From assembly GCA_023390215.1 (NCBI GenBank), contig JAEWDG010000161.1, positions 1 through 5,401 of the forward strand: DNA of 5,401 nt, read 5' to 3'. The stretch comes from Bacteroidota bacterium. Lineage in GTDB: Bacteria > Bacteroidota > Bacteroidia > Chitinophagales > Chitinophagaceae. Under the pieces are notes generated by a model. The model had not been told where the DNA came from. It ran no database searches and saw only the letters and a list, made by a program, of their open reading frames with translations. The translations under genes and the position numbers were made by a program. This document shows, in pieces, positions 3,699 to 5,401 of the stretch (the stretch's first letter is position 1; each line of letters opens with the position of its first letter).

Positions 3699-5401
3699 AT
3701 GCGTTACCCCAAACAGTTGAAAGCTGTTTTAGTACTGGTTATTATTTTCCTCTCCAACCATCTCATTGCCCAGCCTACCTGGACTCTTGATCCGTTTGGT
3801 AAGGAGCAGAAACCCGAGCAATACGAGGAAAAGAAACTACCCTCGGAAAAAACAGGCGACAAAAAATTCAATAGCTTCCGCCGCTTCCTGCAAAATAACA
3901 CAACCCGCTATAATTATTATTTCAACGCAACAAATAAGATTGCCCAGGTACTCGAAAGAGCGAAATTGTCGCAACAGGATGACTATACCAAACTCCTCTC
4001 TTTTTATCCATACAGCCTGGATGCTACGGCGGCACAGAAGGTGGAACTTGACTCTGTGATTTATAAAGCAACCGGAGGCATCCTTCTGCATGATCTGCGC
4101 AGCGATTGGGTTGATAATATGTACCTGCTGATGGGCCAGGCTTATTTTTACCGCAAAGACTTTGATTCTGCTGCATTAACTTTTCAGTTCATCAATTACA
4201 ATCTTTTTCCACGAAAGAAAAATGAAGACGATTCCAGGACCGTGGGATCAAATGAAAACGGGTCCATGTTTTCCATTGCCAATTCGGAAAAACAAGGATT
4301 TCTTCAAAAAATTACCGGACTTCCACCCAGCAGAAATGACGCCTTGATATGGATGATTCGCACCCTCATCGAAAGCGAACAATATGGCGACGCTGCAGGG
4401 TTAATGAATATTCTGTCAGAAGACGCCAATCTTCCCAAACGATTGAAAAATGACCTGGAAGAAATGAAGGCTTATTATTTCTATCGTCAGGAAATCTATG
4501 ACAGCTCGGCAATACATTTGGAAAACGCATTATCCGCTGCAGAAACCAAACAGGATAAAAGCCGCTGGGAGTTTTTGCTAGCGCAGATGTCGGAGATGAA
4601 TGGCGATTTCAATAAAGCCTCGGAATATTATGCGGCAGCTTCCAAACATACGGTGGATCCCATGATGGATATCTATGCAAAACTGAATGATGCAAAAATG
4701 GATCGCGATGAAGGAAATGTTCGTGAACTCGAAAAAAGCATTGCAAGGTTATTGAAAATGGCTAAGAAAGACCGGTTCGATAATTACCGGGATATCATTT
4801 ATTATTCCGTAGCCCAACTGAGTTTGGAAAAGCCGGATACAGTTTCAGGAAAAAATTATTATGCGAAGAGTGTAAAATATAATTCAGCCAATCCTTCATA
4901 CCGCAACAAAGCTTTTCTTCAACTCGCCAACATCGCGTATATAGAAAAAAAATATGCGGATGCTTCAAATTATTACGACAGCCTTACGCTCGATGATCCT
5001 TCGCTGAAACACGAAGTGGAAATGATCACTGCACGAAAAAATACATTGAATAATGTAGTTGCTCAAATTAAGATCATTGAAAAGCAGGATAGTTTGCAAA
5101 GGATCGCAGGTATGGCTCCTGCCGACAGAGATGCATATATTAAAAAACTTGTGAGGCAGGCCAGGAAATCTCAGGGCTTGAAAGAAGAAGATAATTCTGC
5201 TGGTAATACACTGATCACTTTCAGCAATAATAAAGATGAGCCTATTGATCTGTTTGCGGCCCCTTCAAAAGGCGAATGGTATTTTTATAATACGCAATTG
5301 AAGTCGCGCGGATATAATGACTTTAAAGCAAAATGGGGTAAGCGTGATAATATTGATAACTGGAGAAGAAAATCTGCAGCGGCAAATACAAACCTCAATC
5401 C
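3699..5401 (+). CDS. porW: PorW/SprE, type IX secretion system TPR protein (3' end outside the window)
   Basis: The open frame runs 567 codons from the ATG at 3699 to the right edge without a stop. Residues 1-24 form a signal peptide (basic start, hydrophobic core about 9-19, likely cleavage at A24/Q25). A conserved RRFLQNNTTRYNYYFNA segment follows (61-77), then TPR-like helix pairs near 141-172, 258-323 and 402-435. The family signature WYFYNTQ (527-533) and WGKRDNIDNWR (546-556) comes next. PorW/SprE is needed for secretion through the type IX system, and for gliding where present, and is reported to link the PorK/PorN rings to the Sov translocon. Known PorW/SprE are lipoproteins with a lipobox cysteine; none is visible here, so this one may be a soluble periplasmic protein. 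Family members are several hundred residues longer, so a sizeable C-terminal part is missing from view. No Shine-Dalgarno is seen, and no in-frame ATG precedes this start. Confidence 0.88.
   Translation, partial: MRYPKQLKAVLVLVIIFLSNHLIAQPTWTLDPFGKEQKPEQYEEKKLPSEKTGDKKFNSFRRFLQNNTTRYNYYFNATNKIAQVLERAKLSQQDDYTKLLSFYPYSLDATAAQKVELDSVIYKATGGILLHDLRSDWVDNMYLLMGQAYFYRKDFDSAALTFQFINYNLFPRKKNEDDSRTVGSNENGSMFSIANSEKQGFLQKITGLPPSRNDALIWMIRTLIESEQYGDAAGLMNILSEDANLPKRLKNDLEEMKAYYFYRQEIYDSSAIHLENALSAAETKQDKSRWEFLLAQMSEMNGDFNKASEYYAAASKHTVDPMMDIYAKLNDAKMDRDEGNVRELEKSIARLLKMAKKDRFDNYRDIIYYSVAQLSLEKPDTVSGKNYYAKSVKYNSANPSYRNKAFLQLANIAYIEKKYADASNYYDSLTLDDPSLKHEVEMITARKNTLNNVVAQIKIIEKQDSLQRIAGMAPADRDAYIKKLVRQARKSQGLKEEDNSAGNTLITFSNNKDEPIDLFAAPSKGEWYFYNTQLKSRGYNDFKAKWGKRDNIDNWRRKSAAANTNLN

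Noticed and set aside
3704..4091. Open frames overlapping the porW start (minus 3704-3901 and 3837-4091, plus 3766-4059)
   Set aside because: The long plus frame from 3699 has a signal peptide, TPR pattern and PorW signature. The others are shadows without motifs.

Overview
The window reads as chromosomal DNA of a member of the Bacteroidota, most likely in or near the Chitinophagaceae. The evidence is a PorW/SprE-type type IX secretion protein (a system known only from this phylum and its close relatives), a TAnnTTTG promoter element, ribosome binding sites that are mostly absent, and protein sequences that look like Chitinophagaceae versions of bactofilin, AtpZ and a SprT-like protein. The family-level placement rests on recognition, not on a search.

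Layout from left to right. Bases 1-44 are the 3' part of a class II tRNA, probably tRNA-Leu, followed by a perfect 12-bp terminator hairpin. A plus-strand gene (112-1383) encodes a DUF2130 protein: one CxxC pair, a long coiled coil and a C-terminal domain with a D...ExK nuclease-like signature. It runs tail to tail into a compact minus-strand run read from 3010 down to 1380: bactofilin, AtpZ, a four-helix AtpI-like membrane protein and a SprT-like zinc metalloprotein. Junctions in this run are an 8-bp overlap, direct abutment and another 8-bp overlap, so it is almost certainly one operon. Upstream on the same strand (3540-3142) is a small membrane protein that matches the N-terminal anchor of the Bacteroidota M23 peptidases found beside bactofilins, but it has no peptidase domain. 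A 158-bp divergent control region separates it from a plus-strand gene starting at 3699 that runs off the right edge and encodes PorW/SprE.

How the parts may work together. Bactofilin plus the single-pass anchor protein look like a cell-envelope scaffold, and PorW acts in the periplasm in type IX secretion. AtpZ and the AtpI-like protein are assembly or ion-handling accessories of the F-type ATP synthase, yet no structural atp gene follows them here; the SprT-like gene takes that place. No mobile element, CRISPR array or clear foreign island is visible. The points most worth a second look are the peptidase-less M23-like anchor, the ATP synthase accessory pair cut off from atpB, the SprT-like protein lacking a normal zinc ribbon, the PorW homologue without a lipobox, and the nuclease-like signature in DUF2130. 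No intergenic stretch exceeds 300 bases.
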